Under the pieces are notes generated by a model that worked only from the letters and a program-made list of their open reading frames with translations, was not told the DNA's origin and searched no databases. Shown piece by piece: positions 35,540 to 44,374 of a stretch of 64,000 nt of DNA (within the stretch, counting starts at the first letter, position 1; each line of letters begins with the position of its first letter). The stretch is from contig CBDDBH010000029.1 in the NCBI GenBank assembly GCA_965225625.1, positions 222,889 through 286,888 on the forward strand, in the 5' to 3' direction. Source of the DNA: CBDDBH01 sp965225625 (GTDB lineage: Bacteria; Pseudomonadota; Gammaproteobacteria; JADZEE01). Made by a program: the position numbers and the translations under genes.

Positions 35540-36673
35540 ATGTACCTTACCCCCTATGCCGGCTCACCCTACAGTTTCCTTGACACGGGAACCGCGGCGC
35601 CGCTGGGCATCATCGAGATGATGCCGGGCGTGCGGAATCTGATGGACTATGCGGGCGTGCAGTCGGGCGAACGCCTGCTGCTGCTCGCTGAGCATACCGT
35701 CGACCCTGTAGTAATTCAGGCCATTGCAGCCGCGGCTGCCTACCGCAACGCCGACGTGCATATCCTTTCCGTGCCGCCGTTCAGCGCAGGCGGCTGGGAT
35801 CGCGAGGTGCCGGCGCCGTTTCTGGCCGCTGCCCACGCCGAGGCAGACGTCGTCATCTCCTGCTGCTGGTGGGGCGAGGTGCATAGCGCGCCACTGTTTT
35901 TCGACGAAGTCGCCAAACGCAAGGCGCGCTTCGTGTCGTTGCACATGACGGCGACCGCTAGCGCGCTCGCCACCGGTGCGCGGCTGCCGCCGGAGATTTA
36001 TTACGCCATTATGCGCAAGGTTCACGCGCGTTTTTCTGCCGCCGGTGCATTGCGGCTGCAGACTGCATTGGGCACGGATTTGATGTTCCGTGATATTAAT
36101 GTCACACCGGACGACGGCCCCATGAAACCCGGTATGTGGCGGCCGTTTCCCTACGGCGGCGTGAATTTCTGGCCGGAGAACTCCGAGGGCGTATTCGTGG
36201 TGGAGGATTCAACCGTGACAGGTGTCCCGGAAGAGGAACTGCGCATCACGATGGAGAACAATATTGTCACCGCCATCGAAGGCGGCATCGCAGCGCAACA
36301 GATCCGTGACTACTCGCCAGAAGGCTACTTCATGCGGCATGCGCTGGCCGGGGTAAATCCGAAGGTACGCATCGCCCGCGCTACCCAGTTCGAACGCGAA
36401 AAACATGCGGGCGCCTTCTATCTGGGTATTGATGGGCTCGTGGACGGCAAAGCCGACCCCACCAAACCAGGGTTCACCCATGTTGACTGCCAGTTCGACC
36501 GCCCGACATTGTCTTTGGACGGCGAGCTCATCGTCGACCGCGGCCGGCTTCTAGTGCTTGATGACCCCGAGATCCGCGAGGTGGCCGCGCGGTTCGGTCC
36601 GCCGGAGGTGATGCTGGACACCAATCCCACCATGGTGCTGCCTCGGCGCTTCACGGGGGCACCCTCCCAGTGA
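35540..36673 (+). CDS. NicX-like / M29-type metalloenzyme (2,5-dihydroxypyridine 5,6-dioxygenase family)
   Basis: A 377-residue protein. The ATG at 35540 has GGAG 6 nt upstream and is preferred over the GTG at 35516. It resembles the aminopeptidase-T-like family that includes NicX, the Fe(II) ring-cleavage enzyme of nicotinate catabolism. Counting from this start, His267 ('FMRHALAG'), His314 and Asp316 ('GFTHVDCQF') sit close to the positions reported for the NicX iron ligands (His265, His318, Asp320). Opening a hydroxylated N-heteroaromatic ring is therefore plausible but unproven. It stands alone, 94 nt after the Rieske remnant. Confidence 0.68.
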   Translation: MYLTPYAGSPYSFLDTGTAAPLGIIEMMPGVRNLMDYAGVQSGERLLLLAEHTVDPVVIQAIAAAAAYRNADVHILSVPPFSAGGWDREVPAPFLAAAHAEADVVISCCWWGEVHSAPLFFDEVAKRKARFVSLHMTATASALATGARLPPEIYYAIMRKVHARFSAAGALRLQTALGTDLMFRDINVTPDDGPMKPGMWRPFPYGGVNFWPENSEGVFVVEDSTVTGVPEEELRITMENNIVTAIEGGIAAQQIRDYSPEGYFMRHALAGVNPKVRIARATQFEREKHAGAFYLGIDGLVDGKADPTKPGFTHVDCQFDRPTLSLDGELIVDRGRLLVLDDPEIREVAARFGPPEVMLDTNPTMVLPRRFTGAPSQ

Positions 36674-36684
36674 GATGATCCATC

Positions 36685-36701
36685 GCCGGCGCAGCGCCGG
36701 C
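36685..36701 (+). terminator. Short GC hairpin after the NicX-like gene
   Basis: GCCGGCGC-A-GCGCCGGC, an 8-bp perfect stem beginning 11 nt after the stop codon. There is no T-run and the loop is a single base, so termination is only a guess. Confidence 0.3.
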
Positions 36702-36919
36702 AATAACTCAGCGAGGCTGCCAGGTCGAGGCGGCGGCCATGAAGGCAAGCGTCTCTTGTTTGAGAGCACTGTTATCGCCTGGCGGAAAGTGGCAATGCTT
36801 TTGCAGCCGCGGGTGGGATCTGCATGTCAAAAGCAGGGGCAAACTGGCCATTTCCATTCGCTTGCGAACATTTTCATGGGCAATTACGACCTGCGTTTCG
36901 AACGTTAACGGAGCACCCG

Positions 36920-37687
36920 ATGGAACAACAATTTCCTGAAGCATCAATCTTCAATTCAGAAGTTAGAAGCTTGTCGTCTTCTGTTGTGGGATGCGACTAC
37001 CGGGTTTCGGTTTGGTTACCTCCTTCCTATGCTTCGAAAACGAAATCCTACCCCACCCTTTATGTACTCGATTCGAACGTGTGTTTTGGAATGGTTACCG
37101 AATCTGTTTGGAGTCTCGTGCTCGGCAATGAACTGCCGGAATTGCTGGTCGTAGGCATTGGATACCCAATCAAGAGCTTGGACGACTGGATAAGCAATCG
37201 TGTTCGCGACTTCACTCCAACGCGAATGCCTGAGCGCTCCAATTCCGGGGGTGCCGGACTTTTCCTGACTTGCTTGGAAACAGAACTCATTCCGTTTGTC
37301 GAGGAAAATTATAGAACGGCGCCAAACGACCGAGCCATATTCGGATATTCGCTGGGTGGGCTGTTTGCGCTGTTTTCTCTACTGCGTAACCCCGAGTTGT
37401 TTAGACGATACGTGGCGGGAAGTCCGGCTTTGTACTGGGACAATGCGGTGATGTTTCAATATGAGGCGGAATTCGCCAAACATCGGGCCAGATTGGACAA
37501 ACGGTGTTTTCTATCCGTTGGCTCGAAGGAGTCGTCGTTCGTTTCACACGTGCAGAACTTCGCTGGTGCGATGAAAAAAAGGAATTATGAAGGTTTTGAT
37601 CTCAACCTACAGGTGTTTGAAGGAGAAACACATGCCTCCAGTCCGGCATTTGCCGCTGTAAAGGGATTACAAACCGTGTTTTCGTGA
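36920..37687 (+). CDS. Alpha/beta-hydrolase of the esterase D/IroE-like family
   Basis: A 255-residue protein. The ATG at 36920 has ACGGAG 6 nt upstream. The opening 'GCDYRVSVWLPPSYASK' and 'YPTLYVLDSNVCFGM' match the putative-esterase family (esterase D, IroE/Fes-like). The nucleophile Ser is in 'IFGYSLGGLFALFS' and a late His is in 'GETHASSPAFA'. No signal peptide, so probably cytoplasmic. Members hydrolyse S-formylglutathione, siderophore esters or small esters; nothing nearby narrows this. Confidence 0.85.
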   Translation: MEQQFPEASIFNSEVRSLSSSVVGCDYRVSVWLPPSYASKTKSYPTLYVLDSNVCFGMVTESVWSLVLGNELPELLVVGIGYPIKSLDDWISNRVRDFTPTRMPERSNSGGAGLFLTCLETELIPFVEENYRTAPNDRAIFGYSLGGLFALFSLLRNPELFRRYVAGSPALYWDNAVMFQYEAEFAKHRARLDKRCFLSVGSKESSFVSHVQNFAGAMKKRNYEGFDLNLQVFEGETHASSPAFAAVKGLQTVFS

Positions 37688-37766
37688 CGGCGTTCGGCTG
37701 CTGATTTAGTACGATCAGTGCCGACATCGTGATACATCTAGATTAGCGGGCGTCAGCGAAGAAAAA

Positions 37767-38783
37767 TCAACGCTTGAAATGAGGTAGTACTGATTCGCCT
37801 AAAACGGTTACCGTCCGTTTCGCCAGCTCTACCGGCATGTCCCCGAAAGTCACGCGGAAGTTAATGTGGTTGACACCGGCCTCATCGCGGTATTTTTGAA
37901 TGCTTTGTACACAGCTCTCCGCGCTGCCAACAAAGCAAAATTCATCTTGCGTCAGTCTGCCATAGTCGCTTTGCGGGTCTAAATGAACGCCCTGCGCATC
38001 TTGAAGATGACCAATACTCGCATAGAATTCCCATAATTCCTGGAGATACACTTGCCCTTCATCGTGCGCGAGGTCATGTGTTTCGGCCAGAAATGCCGTA
38101 CGGTTGACGCACACGGTTGCAGGCGAGGTGTTTTCAGTTTTTTGAGCGTCCAGCAATATGCGATATCGCTGAGCTTGCCTTGCTATGGCGCCCAAGGGGT
38201 ACTCTGTTGCTCCATACCATCCATCTCCCAACGCAGCGGCTCGCTCGACTGAGCGCCTGATACTTCCACCGATCCAAAGTGGCGGTCCGCCAGGCTGGAA
38301 AGCGCCGGGATAAAGACCGCCATCGACGTTGAAGTAGCGTCCCCGAAACTGTTGCTGTCCACTCCAGAGCTTTTTCAGCAGAAGCAGGGCCTCGTCCATG
38401 CGAGTCGCAGTTTCATCTGGATGCATGCCATAGCGCTGCATCAGTTCCCGGTGGCCAACCGCAACGCCGAGAGTCAGCCGTCCTTGTGAAATGTGATCGA
38501 GCAGTGCAGCGTCCTGTGCCAATCGCAGAGGTTGCCACAGCGGCAGGAGAATAACCCCGGTGCCCAACCGCATTCGAGTGTTTCGAGCCAACGCGGCCAG
38601 CGCCAGTAATGGCGATGTGACGTGGCCCGGCGCGGGCTCACGGAAGTGACCTTCTCCAGCCCATACTGAATCAAAGTCGTAGCGCTCGGCCAGACTCAAC
38701 AAGCCCTGGTAATCGTCAAACTGCCTGGCCAGAGGCTTTACAGGACTCCAGAAATCCAACGCCAATCCGAATTTGATCGTCAT
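37767..38783 (-). CDS. LLM-class flavin-dependent oxidoreductase
   Basis: A 338-residue luciferase-like monooxygenase. The start at 38783 ('MTIKFGLALDFWSP') fits family N-termini better than the upstream in-frame Met. Seen: 'DFDSVWAGEGHFREPAPGHV', 'LRLAQDAALLDHISQGRLTL' then 'GVAVGHR' (family signature), 'PLWIGGSIRRSVERAAALGD' and 'SAESCVQSIQKY'. It is distinct from the LLM genes at 13.2 and 61.8 kb. Substrate unknown. Confidence 0.88.
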   Translation of the reverse strand: MTIKFGLALDFWSPVKPLARQFDDYQGLLSLAERYDFDSVWAGEGHFREPAPGHVTSPLLALAALARNTRMRLGTGVILLPLWQPLRLAQDAALLDHISQGRLTLGVAVGHRELMQRYGMHPDETATRMDEALLLLKKLWSGQQQFRGRYFNVDGGLYPGAFQPGGPPLWIGGSIRRSVERAAALGDGWYGATEYPLGAIARQAQRYRILLDAQKTENTSPATVCVNRTAFLAETHDLAHDEGQVYLQELWEFYASIGHLQDAQGVHLDPQSDYGRLTQDEFCFVGSAESCVQSIQKYRDEAGVNHINFRVTFGDMPVELAKRTVTVLGESVLPHFKR

Positions 38784-38833
38784 ATCGGTCCAGTCGGCTC
38801 GTGCGCTTGGCTGCAACTATAGGACAGCATAGC

Positions 38834-39427
38834 TTAGATGCCGGCCTCGTTAGGTTTCCTAACATGCAAGATCAGCGCCCAAACAAACAGCACGGCGAAC
38901 ACGGTAAGGCCGACATCCTGCAATTCAATATCCGTACCCGGAAGCTTGCTCGTATCGTTAAGAATCGAAATAGCTGCGCCGGCCAGCGATAGAAAGACCG
39001 CAATGAGCATCAAACCATTCCACCAAATCCTGGCAGCGCCCTTGGGGATGGCATCACCCAGCAACTGCTTGTTATTCATCAAAAAGAGAAAGCCAATGTA
39101 GGCTATTGGCAATAACACCATTGCAAACCGACTGATAGGAACGGCCAAATAAAACTGCGCTTTATCGGAGCGTAAAAACAAGGCCCCGAGCGCACCCGAT
39201 ATTGCTGGTAACACACAACCGAATTGGTAAAGTCTGCCGGCCGAAGGCTTGCTGGCCATTTCGCAAACCACGAATCCGTTGATCAACATCTGCATGATGA
39301 TGGTGGATAGCGCCATGCCCAACACGCCAATACCAAAAATCAGTTGGGAGCCGGCGCCTGCCAATCGCTCCAAAGAGGTCGCCAATGCGAACGCATCGCG
39401 TAGAATTAACGTGGCCGCGAGAATCAT
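38834..39427 (-). pseudogene. NRAMP-like metal transporter, C-terminal fragment
   Basis: The frame from about 39427 encodes five hydrophobic segments resembling the C-terminal half of NRAMP-type transporters ('GIGVLGMALSTIIMQMLING', 'FVVCEMASKPSAGRLYQFG', 'FAMVLLPIAYIGFLFLMNNK'). The N-terminal half with the DPG and metal-binding helix is absent. Upstream sequence is the cytochrome P460 gene, whose stop lies 14 nt before this frame's Met. No proper Shine-Dalgarno site is present. I read it as a truncated gene joined by deletion, though a small 5-TM protein cannot be excluded. Confidence 0.6.
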
Positions 39428-39440
39428 CTCGCGTTGTTGC

Positions 39441-40097
39441 TCAGTGTCGATTGACCGCCGGCTGACCAGACTGGAACCCTGGCTTGAGAGTGCCCATGCG
39501 ACGCGCAGCCTCGTAGAGGGTTGGATAGAATTGAACGAAGGTCCGCTCTGCAGCGGTGTGTTTCGTGTGGCATTCGACACACGACGCGACTTTATCCCCT
39601 TGCAGCGGTGCCGCCACATCGCTCATCGAGCCGGCTGCGCCGAAATTGAAAAACGCCCATCCATCGGCGAATCGGGAATCCTTTACTTCAGCTTCGAGGA
39701 ACACCAGGTCCGCTTGCGTTCGTCCTGCAATATTAATCGAGGCATCTGTAGCAGCATTGCGCACTTCCAAGACGAAGATCGTTTGGTCCGGCCACGTGCC
39801 AACCGCCATGAAGTGTCGATAGGATGACCTGTTCACGAACACGTTCTGAAAAACCTCCGGTCTGGAATCTTCCGGCCCGGCCTGTGCGTCGTCCGCGTAG
39901 GTCATATTCAAACCGGAGCTGAGGAAAATCCATTCGCGATAGTCGTCGGGGCGAACGAGACTCGTCCCATTCACATACTGCGGACCGTCGCTTACTATCG
40001 ATTGCGCCTGCACCACCAAAACCGCACACGCAACGACGAACACGACTGCCGCGGATGCGCCGACCTTGTTCATCGGTGTTCGTACATTCAGTGCCAC
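39441..40097 (-). CDS. Cytochrome P460-family c-type heme protein, exported
   Basis: About 210-218 residues (start 40097 or Met9 at 40073) with a signal peptide ('AAVVFVVACAVLVVQAQS'). The P460 domain runs from 'RPDDYREWIFLSSGLNMTY' through 'FQNVFVNRSSYRHFMAVGTW' and 'DSRFADGWAFFNFG'. The single heme motif is 'ASCVECHTKHTAAERTFVQF' (CxxCH with the following A-x-x-x-F-V-Q-F typical of P460). Periplasmic. P460 proteins oxidise hydroxylamine or NO in nitrifiers and methanotrophs. Many heterotroph versions have no known role, and no other nitrogen-cycle gene is nearby. Confidence 0.87.
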   Translation of the reverse strand: MALNVRTPMNKVGASAAVVFVVACAVLVVQAQSIVSDGPQYVNGTSLVRPDDYREWIFLSSGLNMTYADDAQAGPEDSRPEVFQNVFVNRSSYRHFMAVGTWPDQTIFVLEVRNAATDASINIAGRTQADLVFLEAEVKDSRFADGWAFFNFGAAGSMSDVAAPLQGDKVASCVECHTKHTAAERTFVQFYPTLYEAARRMGTLKPGFQSGQPAVNRH

Positions 40098-40812
40098 CCT
40101 GGAAGTCTACTAGCTCGCATCAGCCTCTTCCAACGCCGCCATCGACGCATGCCGAGGTTCATACTTTTCAGTAAGGCTTGGGAGTCTGTTTGGGTCATCA
40201 TGACTAATAATATTTCTGCCGTTTCAGTTTTTTGATGATGCCTGATCGTATTCACTACTCGAAGTTCTGCCGTTAACGTTTGCTGTAACATGACCGTAGA
40301 ACTCGCGAATGGGGCTTGTACAGCGGCCCTCCAAAACAGGATAGCGTTCACGAGCGCAATTGAGGGGCGTCGCTGGATTTAACATAGGACGTGAATAGGA
40401 TGCCGGCATGGATTAGTGCCACAACGATTCAGCTCTGCAACGATTCTTCCGAAACATCAATATGATTTCGACCCATGTTTTCTGTGAAAGGACTCGAGTC
40501 GTGAGTTATTGGGGCGGGACTGCCTCGGCCTGAAACCGAATCACCCAATACTCTCCTCCATACATTTCGTAGTCTTGTAAATCTCCAGTTCAACGAAGAA
40601 AGGCCAATCTCATTGACAACTGTGACGAAGGAAAACACCATGCTGTTATGTTTTTGGAATCAATTCTTCGCCAAGACCATGCCTTTGGTAGAGACCTCAA
40701 AGAATTTTTGTTCGCCAAACGTCCCCTTGCGCGTCAGTAACACTATGTGCCGTCCAACCACTTATCAGCATTTGCCGATTTCGATGCGTGTTGCTAAACC
40801 TGGACCAATACG
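40098..40812. other. 715-nt gap without a supported gene
   Basis: No complete gene was found. An open plus-strand frame ending at about 40738 reads 'CDEGKHHAVMFLESILRQ' then 'FGRDLKEFLFAKRPLARQ' before TAA, which looks like the tail of a real helical protein. It has no start or recognisable family and may be another remnant. Base composition is lower in GC than in the flanking genes. Confidence 0.4.
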
Positions 40813-42297
40813 ATGAGCGCCAACGTGCGCGAGCCGCTTTCCAATCCGATTGCTTACCAAACTTATCGCAAGCTACCGGCAGAGTTGTACAGAGAGTCGA
40901 ACCCGGCACCATCACCCGCACCGTCAGTTATCGAGATTAATCACGGCCTCCTCGACCAACTTGGTGTAGACGCGACGTGGTTTGACAGCGATCGGGGGCT
41001 ATCTGTTCTGACGGGTAACGCCGTCAACGATGACAATCGGCCGATCGCGATGGCCTATTCCGGTCATCAGTTTGGGCATTGGGTACCGGTACTCGGCGAC
41101 GGTCGTGCTCACCTGCTTGGGCAAATGGCAGTCGCTGACGGTTCAACGATCGACATTCAACTGAAAGGCTCGGGCCGTACGCCGTTTTCCAGAGGCGGCG
41201 ATGGCCGTGCGACGTTGGGCGCCGTGATCAGGGAATATGTCATCAGCGAAGCGATTGCAGGGTTGGGTATACCGACCACGCGGACCATCGCGATGCTGGC
41301 CACCGGTGAAGACGTCATCCGTGAACGCGCTATCCCGGGCGCCATTCAGGTGCGATCGGCTATCAGCCACATCCGCGTGGGCACGTTCCAATACGCGGCA
41401 TCCATGGGTGACGAACAAGCTGTTAGGGCGTTGGCCGATTTCGTCATCGCACATTACTTTCCCGACCTAGAACTCCTGCCCGATAGGTACTTGAAACTGC
41501 TCGGTGCGGTAATTGAGCGGCAGGCGTCACTGATTGCGCAGTGGATGTTGGTGGGTTTTATTCATGGCGTCATGAACACGGACAACATGTCCATTGTGGG
41601 CGAGACCATCGACTATGGCCCGTGTGCCTTCATTGACGAATTCCACCCAAACAAAGTGTTTAGCTCGATAGATCAGCATGGGCGATATGCGTGGGACCAA
41701 CAACCTGCGATCGCGGTTTGGAACCTGAGCCGCTTTGCCGAAACACTGGTGCCGTTCATTGACGAAACCCCGGCCTCCGCCGTATCGATGGCGCAAGCGC
41801 AGCTTGCCGAGTTCACGCCTGTGTTGCGTGGCAAATTTCACCTCGGGCTCCGGCAAAAACTGGGGTTGGTCACCGATAACGACGTCGTTACGAAATTTAC
41901 TGAAACCACGTTGACGACACTGGCACACGGCGGCATCGATTTTACGGTGTTCTTTGAGCGACTGACGCGCTTTGCCGGCGGCGAACCACAGTCACATCTA
42001 CTTGAGCTTTTTGACAACGCACGCGAGGGCGCCGCTTGGTTGGACCAGTGGCAAGCGTTGCGATCCAACGATCCAACATCACTTACGATTATGCGGCGCG
42101 CAAATCCCGCAGTCATCGCGCGTAACCATCTGGTTGAACAGGCTATCGATGCCGCGGTGGCTCGCGATGACTTTGAGCCCTTTAGACGCTTATGCCGAGT
42201 TCTTGCTAATCCGTTTGAGATTGGTCCGGCAGATCAGGAGCTTCAACGTCCGCCTCGACCAGATGAGCGGGTCACACAAACGTTTTGTGGCACATGA
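40813..42297 (+). CDS. selO: Protein adenylyltransferase SelO (YdiU)
   Basis: A 494-residue SelO pseudokinase-fold AMPylator, full length. Characteristic blocks: 'AMAYSGHQFGHWVPVLGDGR', 'LKGSGRTPFSRGGDGRATLG' (flipped ATP-binding loop), 'REYVISEAIAGLGIPTTR', 'GFIHGVMNTDNMSIVGETID' then 'YGPCAFID' (the metal-binding N-T-D-N and D-Y-G), and C-terminal 'RRANPAVIARNHLVEQAI'. In mammals and bacteria SelO transfers AMP to redox-related proteins such as glutaredoxin. It ends in '..TQTFCGT', with Cys where selenoprotein orthologues have Sec near the C-terminus. Single gene; no clear Shine-Dalgarno site. Confidence 0.97.
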   Translation: MSANVREPLSNPIAYQTYRKLPAELYRESNPAPSPAPSVIEINHGLLDQLGVDATWFDSDRGLSVLTGNAVNDDNRPIAMAYSGHQFGHWVPVLGDGRAHLLGQMAVADGSTIDIQLKGSGRTPFSRGGDGRATLGAVIREYVISEAIAGLGIPTTRTIAMLATGEDVIRERAIPGAIQVRSAISHIRVGTFQYAASMGDEQAVRALADFVIAHYFPDLELLPDRYLKLLGAVIERQASLIAQWMLVGFIHGVMNTDNMSIVGETIDYGPCAFIDEFHPNKVFSSIDQHGRYAWDQQPAIAVWNLSRFAETLVPFIDETPASAVSMAQAQLAEFTPVLRGKFHLGLRQKLGLVTDNDVVTKFTETTLTTLAHGGIDFTVFFERLTRFAGGEPQSHLLELFDNAREGAAWLDQWQALRSNDPTSLTIMRRANPAVIARNHLVEQAIDAAVARDDFEPFRRLCRVLANPFEIGPADQELQRPPRPDERVTQTFCGT

Positions 42298-42300
42298 TAG

Positions 42301-42315
42301 TGGGCAATTTGCCCA
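42301..42315. terminator. Short hairpin between convergent genes
   Basis: TGGGCAA-T-TTGCCCA, a 7-bp stem 4 nt after the selO stop and before the convergent end of the small-protein gene. It is followed by GTTTGTG rather than a clean T-run, so a bidirectional terminator role is tentative. Confidence 0.35.
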
Positions 42316-42369
42316 GTTTGTGACCCCTATCACCCAATTTGATTGAGTATCTGCCTTAGCAGCAGTTCC

Positions 42370-42714
42370 TCACACTGGTGGTAAGTGCGTGTCGTAGAAA
42401 CTCTCTTTGGTACGCCAAGTTCGGGGGTCGGAGGCATGGTCCAACATTGGCCGCTTCCAATAGTTGAGCGGGTCATCCACCTCCAGCACCGCCAGCGCCG
42501 TATAGCCAAGCCTCTGGTACCGCTCCGGGATCTGTGTAACGGGAAATCCGTTGAGAAATTTTATGATCTCCTCCAGGCGAGGCTCAATAGCATCGTAAAA
42601 CACTCGCAAGTCTTCCAGACTGCTGGTCGTTCGTTTGTTCAAGCGAGCGGCAGCAGTTTCCAAACCCCATTCGTTCATGACCACGTTTAGTTCGCTGAAG
42701 TCAGGCGTATTCAT
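42370..42714 (-). CDS. Small helical protein coupled to a Rieske oxygenase (copy 1)
   Basis: A 114-residue protein of no family I recognise. It overlaps the upstream Rieske gene by 14 nt and has a strong GAGGAGG site 6 nt before its ATG, inside the Rieske C-terminal codons. The core 'DLRVFYDAIEPRLEEIIKFL' matches 'EIRAFYEAIIPRMDEIIVHL' in the protein at 56202-56555, which is also coupled to a Rieske oxygenase. It is predicted all-helical, with no signal, metal motif or membrane segment. It is too short and of the wrong fold for the usual NTF2-like beta subunit. A subunit or assembly factor of the oxygenase is inferred. Confidence 0.8.
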   Translation of the reverse strand: MNTPDFSELNVVMNEWGLETAAARLNKRTTSSLEDLRVFYDAIEPRLEEIIKFLNGFPVTQIPERYQRLGYTALAVLEVDDPLNYWKRPMLDHASDPRTWRTKESFYDTHLPPV

Positions 42715-43972
42715 TCAGATCCTCCTCTGCGATGTTCAAGCGCTGCAATAATTTTTCATGCAGTGCCCGCACGGTTGCTTCCATATCCATGCCACAGTAA
42801 GTGTTGTCCATAACACCCGAGCGGAAGTTTTCGTGAGCCGACTCCGCCATCGGCCAGTCTTCCGTCAGTGCGTTGCGCGTTTGTATCTTGCCGTGCTCAC
42901 GGTTAAAGAGGTCACCGAAGTCGGATGTTTCACCTTTGTAATACCAATCCCACTCCCAGTCGGCCTCGTGCGCACTGAGCGGCCACACGCGCATGACGAC
43001 AAGCACCTCCTTACCCACAAACAGAAGCAAGTTCGGGAAAAAGGTCCAGCAGTCGAACACCCAGCGCTCCGTTTCCAGGGGGTTCACCGCGCCGGGGAAT
43101 TGCGCTGCAGCTACCGACGCGTCCTTCAGCACCCAGTTCGATGACGACCCGAATTGCATGGAAAGGCGCTGCACGGTGGTCATCTCAGCGAGCGGATCTT
43201 TATCACTTGAAACCATCGGCTGGTAGACGCTCAGCAGCGAGCAAACGCCGGGGCTTTGCGGAAAAACGCTGTTGCGGATTGAATCATGGGAGAAGAATTG
43301 CGCGCCGGGTAGCGACATCGAATGTAAAGTCTGCGCATGGTAGCCATCATGCTGTGCATTCATAAGGTCTTTCCAATTGGCTCTAATCACTCGCTCGTAG
43401 CCCGCATACCAGACCCAGTTTTGCTTGCCTAAATAGCCGTCGAGATTGTCGGGCACCCCATGGAACCAATCCTGAAGCGTAAATTCCGGCGCGGGGCTAA
43501 GATTCGCAAAAACGAAACCACCCCAGGTATCCACGCTGACGGGTTTCAGGCCTAACTGGTCCTTTGGAAGTCCCTCAAATAGATGATGCTCCGGAAGACC
43601 CCGTAATTTGCCGTCCAGATCGTAAGCCCAGCCGTGGAACTTGCAGACAAAGCTGTTGGCATTTCCGCGACAGGACTCATCCCGCGCGAGCCGACCGCTG
43701 CGGTGGGAGCAAACGTTATGAAACCCCCGCAGCTTACCGTCGCGCCCCAGTACCACGACAATCGATGCATGGATTACCTTGAGATCGAACGTGATGTAGT
43801 CGCCCGGCTTATTGAAGTCGTCCACGCGACCCAAAGCGATCCAGGAATCCCGCCATAGTCGTTTTTCCCGTTCGTAGAAGGAATCCGAATAGTATGGCGT
43901 GAGACTGAAGGGATCCGATCCAAAGTCCTGGAGGCCTTCGCCGAGCTTCACGACATTAGCTGATGTGGTCAT
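42701..43972 (-). CDS. Rieske non-heme iron oxygenase, alpha subunit
   Basis: A 423-residue ring-hydroxylating-type oxygenase. The ATG at 43972 has GGAGG 7 nt upstream. The Rieske cluster motif is C-S-H-R ('HNVCSHRSGRLARD') and C-K-F-H ('FVCKFHGWAYDLDG'). The catalytic iron site is in 'NAQHDGYHAQTLH' (D-x2-H-x4-H). Length and the 'WYYKGE' C-terminal region fit alpha subunits of aromatic or choline/carnitine-type oxygenases. No ferredoxin or reductase gene is adjacent. Its stop is inside the following small-protein gene, so the two are translationally coupled. Confidence 0.92.
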   Translation of the reverse strand: MTTSANVVKLGEGLQDFGSDPFSLTPYYSDSFYEREKRLWRDSWIALGRVDDFNKPGDYITFDLKVIHASIVVVLGRDGKLRGFHNVCSHRSGRLARDESCRGNANSFVCKFHGWAYDLDGKLRGLPEHHLFEGLPKDQLGLKPVSVDTWGGFVFANLSPAPEFTLQDWFHGVPDNLDGYLGKQNWVWYAGYERVIRANWKDLMNAQHDGYHAQTLHSMSLPGAQFFSHDSIRNSVFPQSPGVCSLLSVYQPMVSSDKDPLAEMTTVQRLSMQFGSSSNWVLKDASVAAAQFPGAVNPLETERWVFDCWTFFPNLLLFVGKEVLVVMRVWPLSAHEADWEWDWYYKGETSDFGDLFNREHGKIQTRNALTEDWPMAESAHENFRSGVMDNTYCGMDMEATVRALHEKLLQRLNIAEEDLNEYA

Positions 43973-44084
43973 TACCAATCCTCCGATCCCGATTGCCCGC
44001 CTGCGTCAGTCAACTGTTGATTTTGCTGCGCCGGTCGAATAGTAAAACATTAGGAGAATGTATGTGAAATCGGTATGTGGAATC

Positions 44085-44136
44085 GGGGATAGACCACGGT
44101 TTCAAGTGCGTAAATGTGGTCCGTCCCTGTTTTCCG
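44085..44136. repeat. REP-like imperfect palindrome
   Basis: GGGGATAGACCACGGTTT (from 44085) pairs imperfectly with AAATGTGGTCCGTCCC (44112-44127), followed by TGTTTTCCG. Palindromes with a GACCACG/CGTGGTC core are common REP elements mobilised by Y1-type transposases. No transposase is in the window. A half copy lies at 46199-46222, on the far side of the YtcJ-type gene. Confidence 0.55.
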
Positions 44137-44199
44137 CTATATGCGCAGGCGTCGCTTTGGGCTTGGGAGCATTGCGGGTTCGTTGTCTCGTTCACCGGG

Positions 44200-44255
44200 C
44201 ATCGGGCATCGGGCATCGGGCATCGGGCATCGGGCATCGGACATCGGACATCGGA
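44200..44255. repeat. Heptanucleotide tandem repeat (8 units)
   Basis: Five CATCGGG units followed by three CATCGGA units, uninterrupted, 56 nt in total, with a degenerate CACCGGG unit just before. It lies in the 400-nt spacer between the Rieske gene and the exported amidohydrolase. A 7-nt unit does not encode a constant peptide and should vary in copy number by slippage. Confidence 0.95.
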
Positions 44256-44374
44256 CAAGCGCAGACCAGTTAACCCACTACGAGTTTCGCGTTAGCCTAT
44301 CTCTTTGTTGTTCCCAAGACGTGTGTCCGGAATAATGCCGACGCACTGATCGTCCGAACCCCAGCAAGAGACAA

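Noticed and set aside
44010..44258. Small Cys/Pro/Asp repeat peptide across the heptamer repeat
   Set aside because: The 7-nt unit does not keep a frame-specific motif and no ribosome-binding site is present; it is repeat translation.
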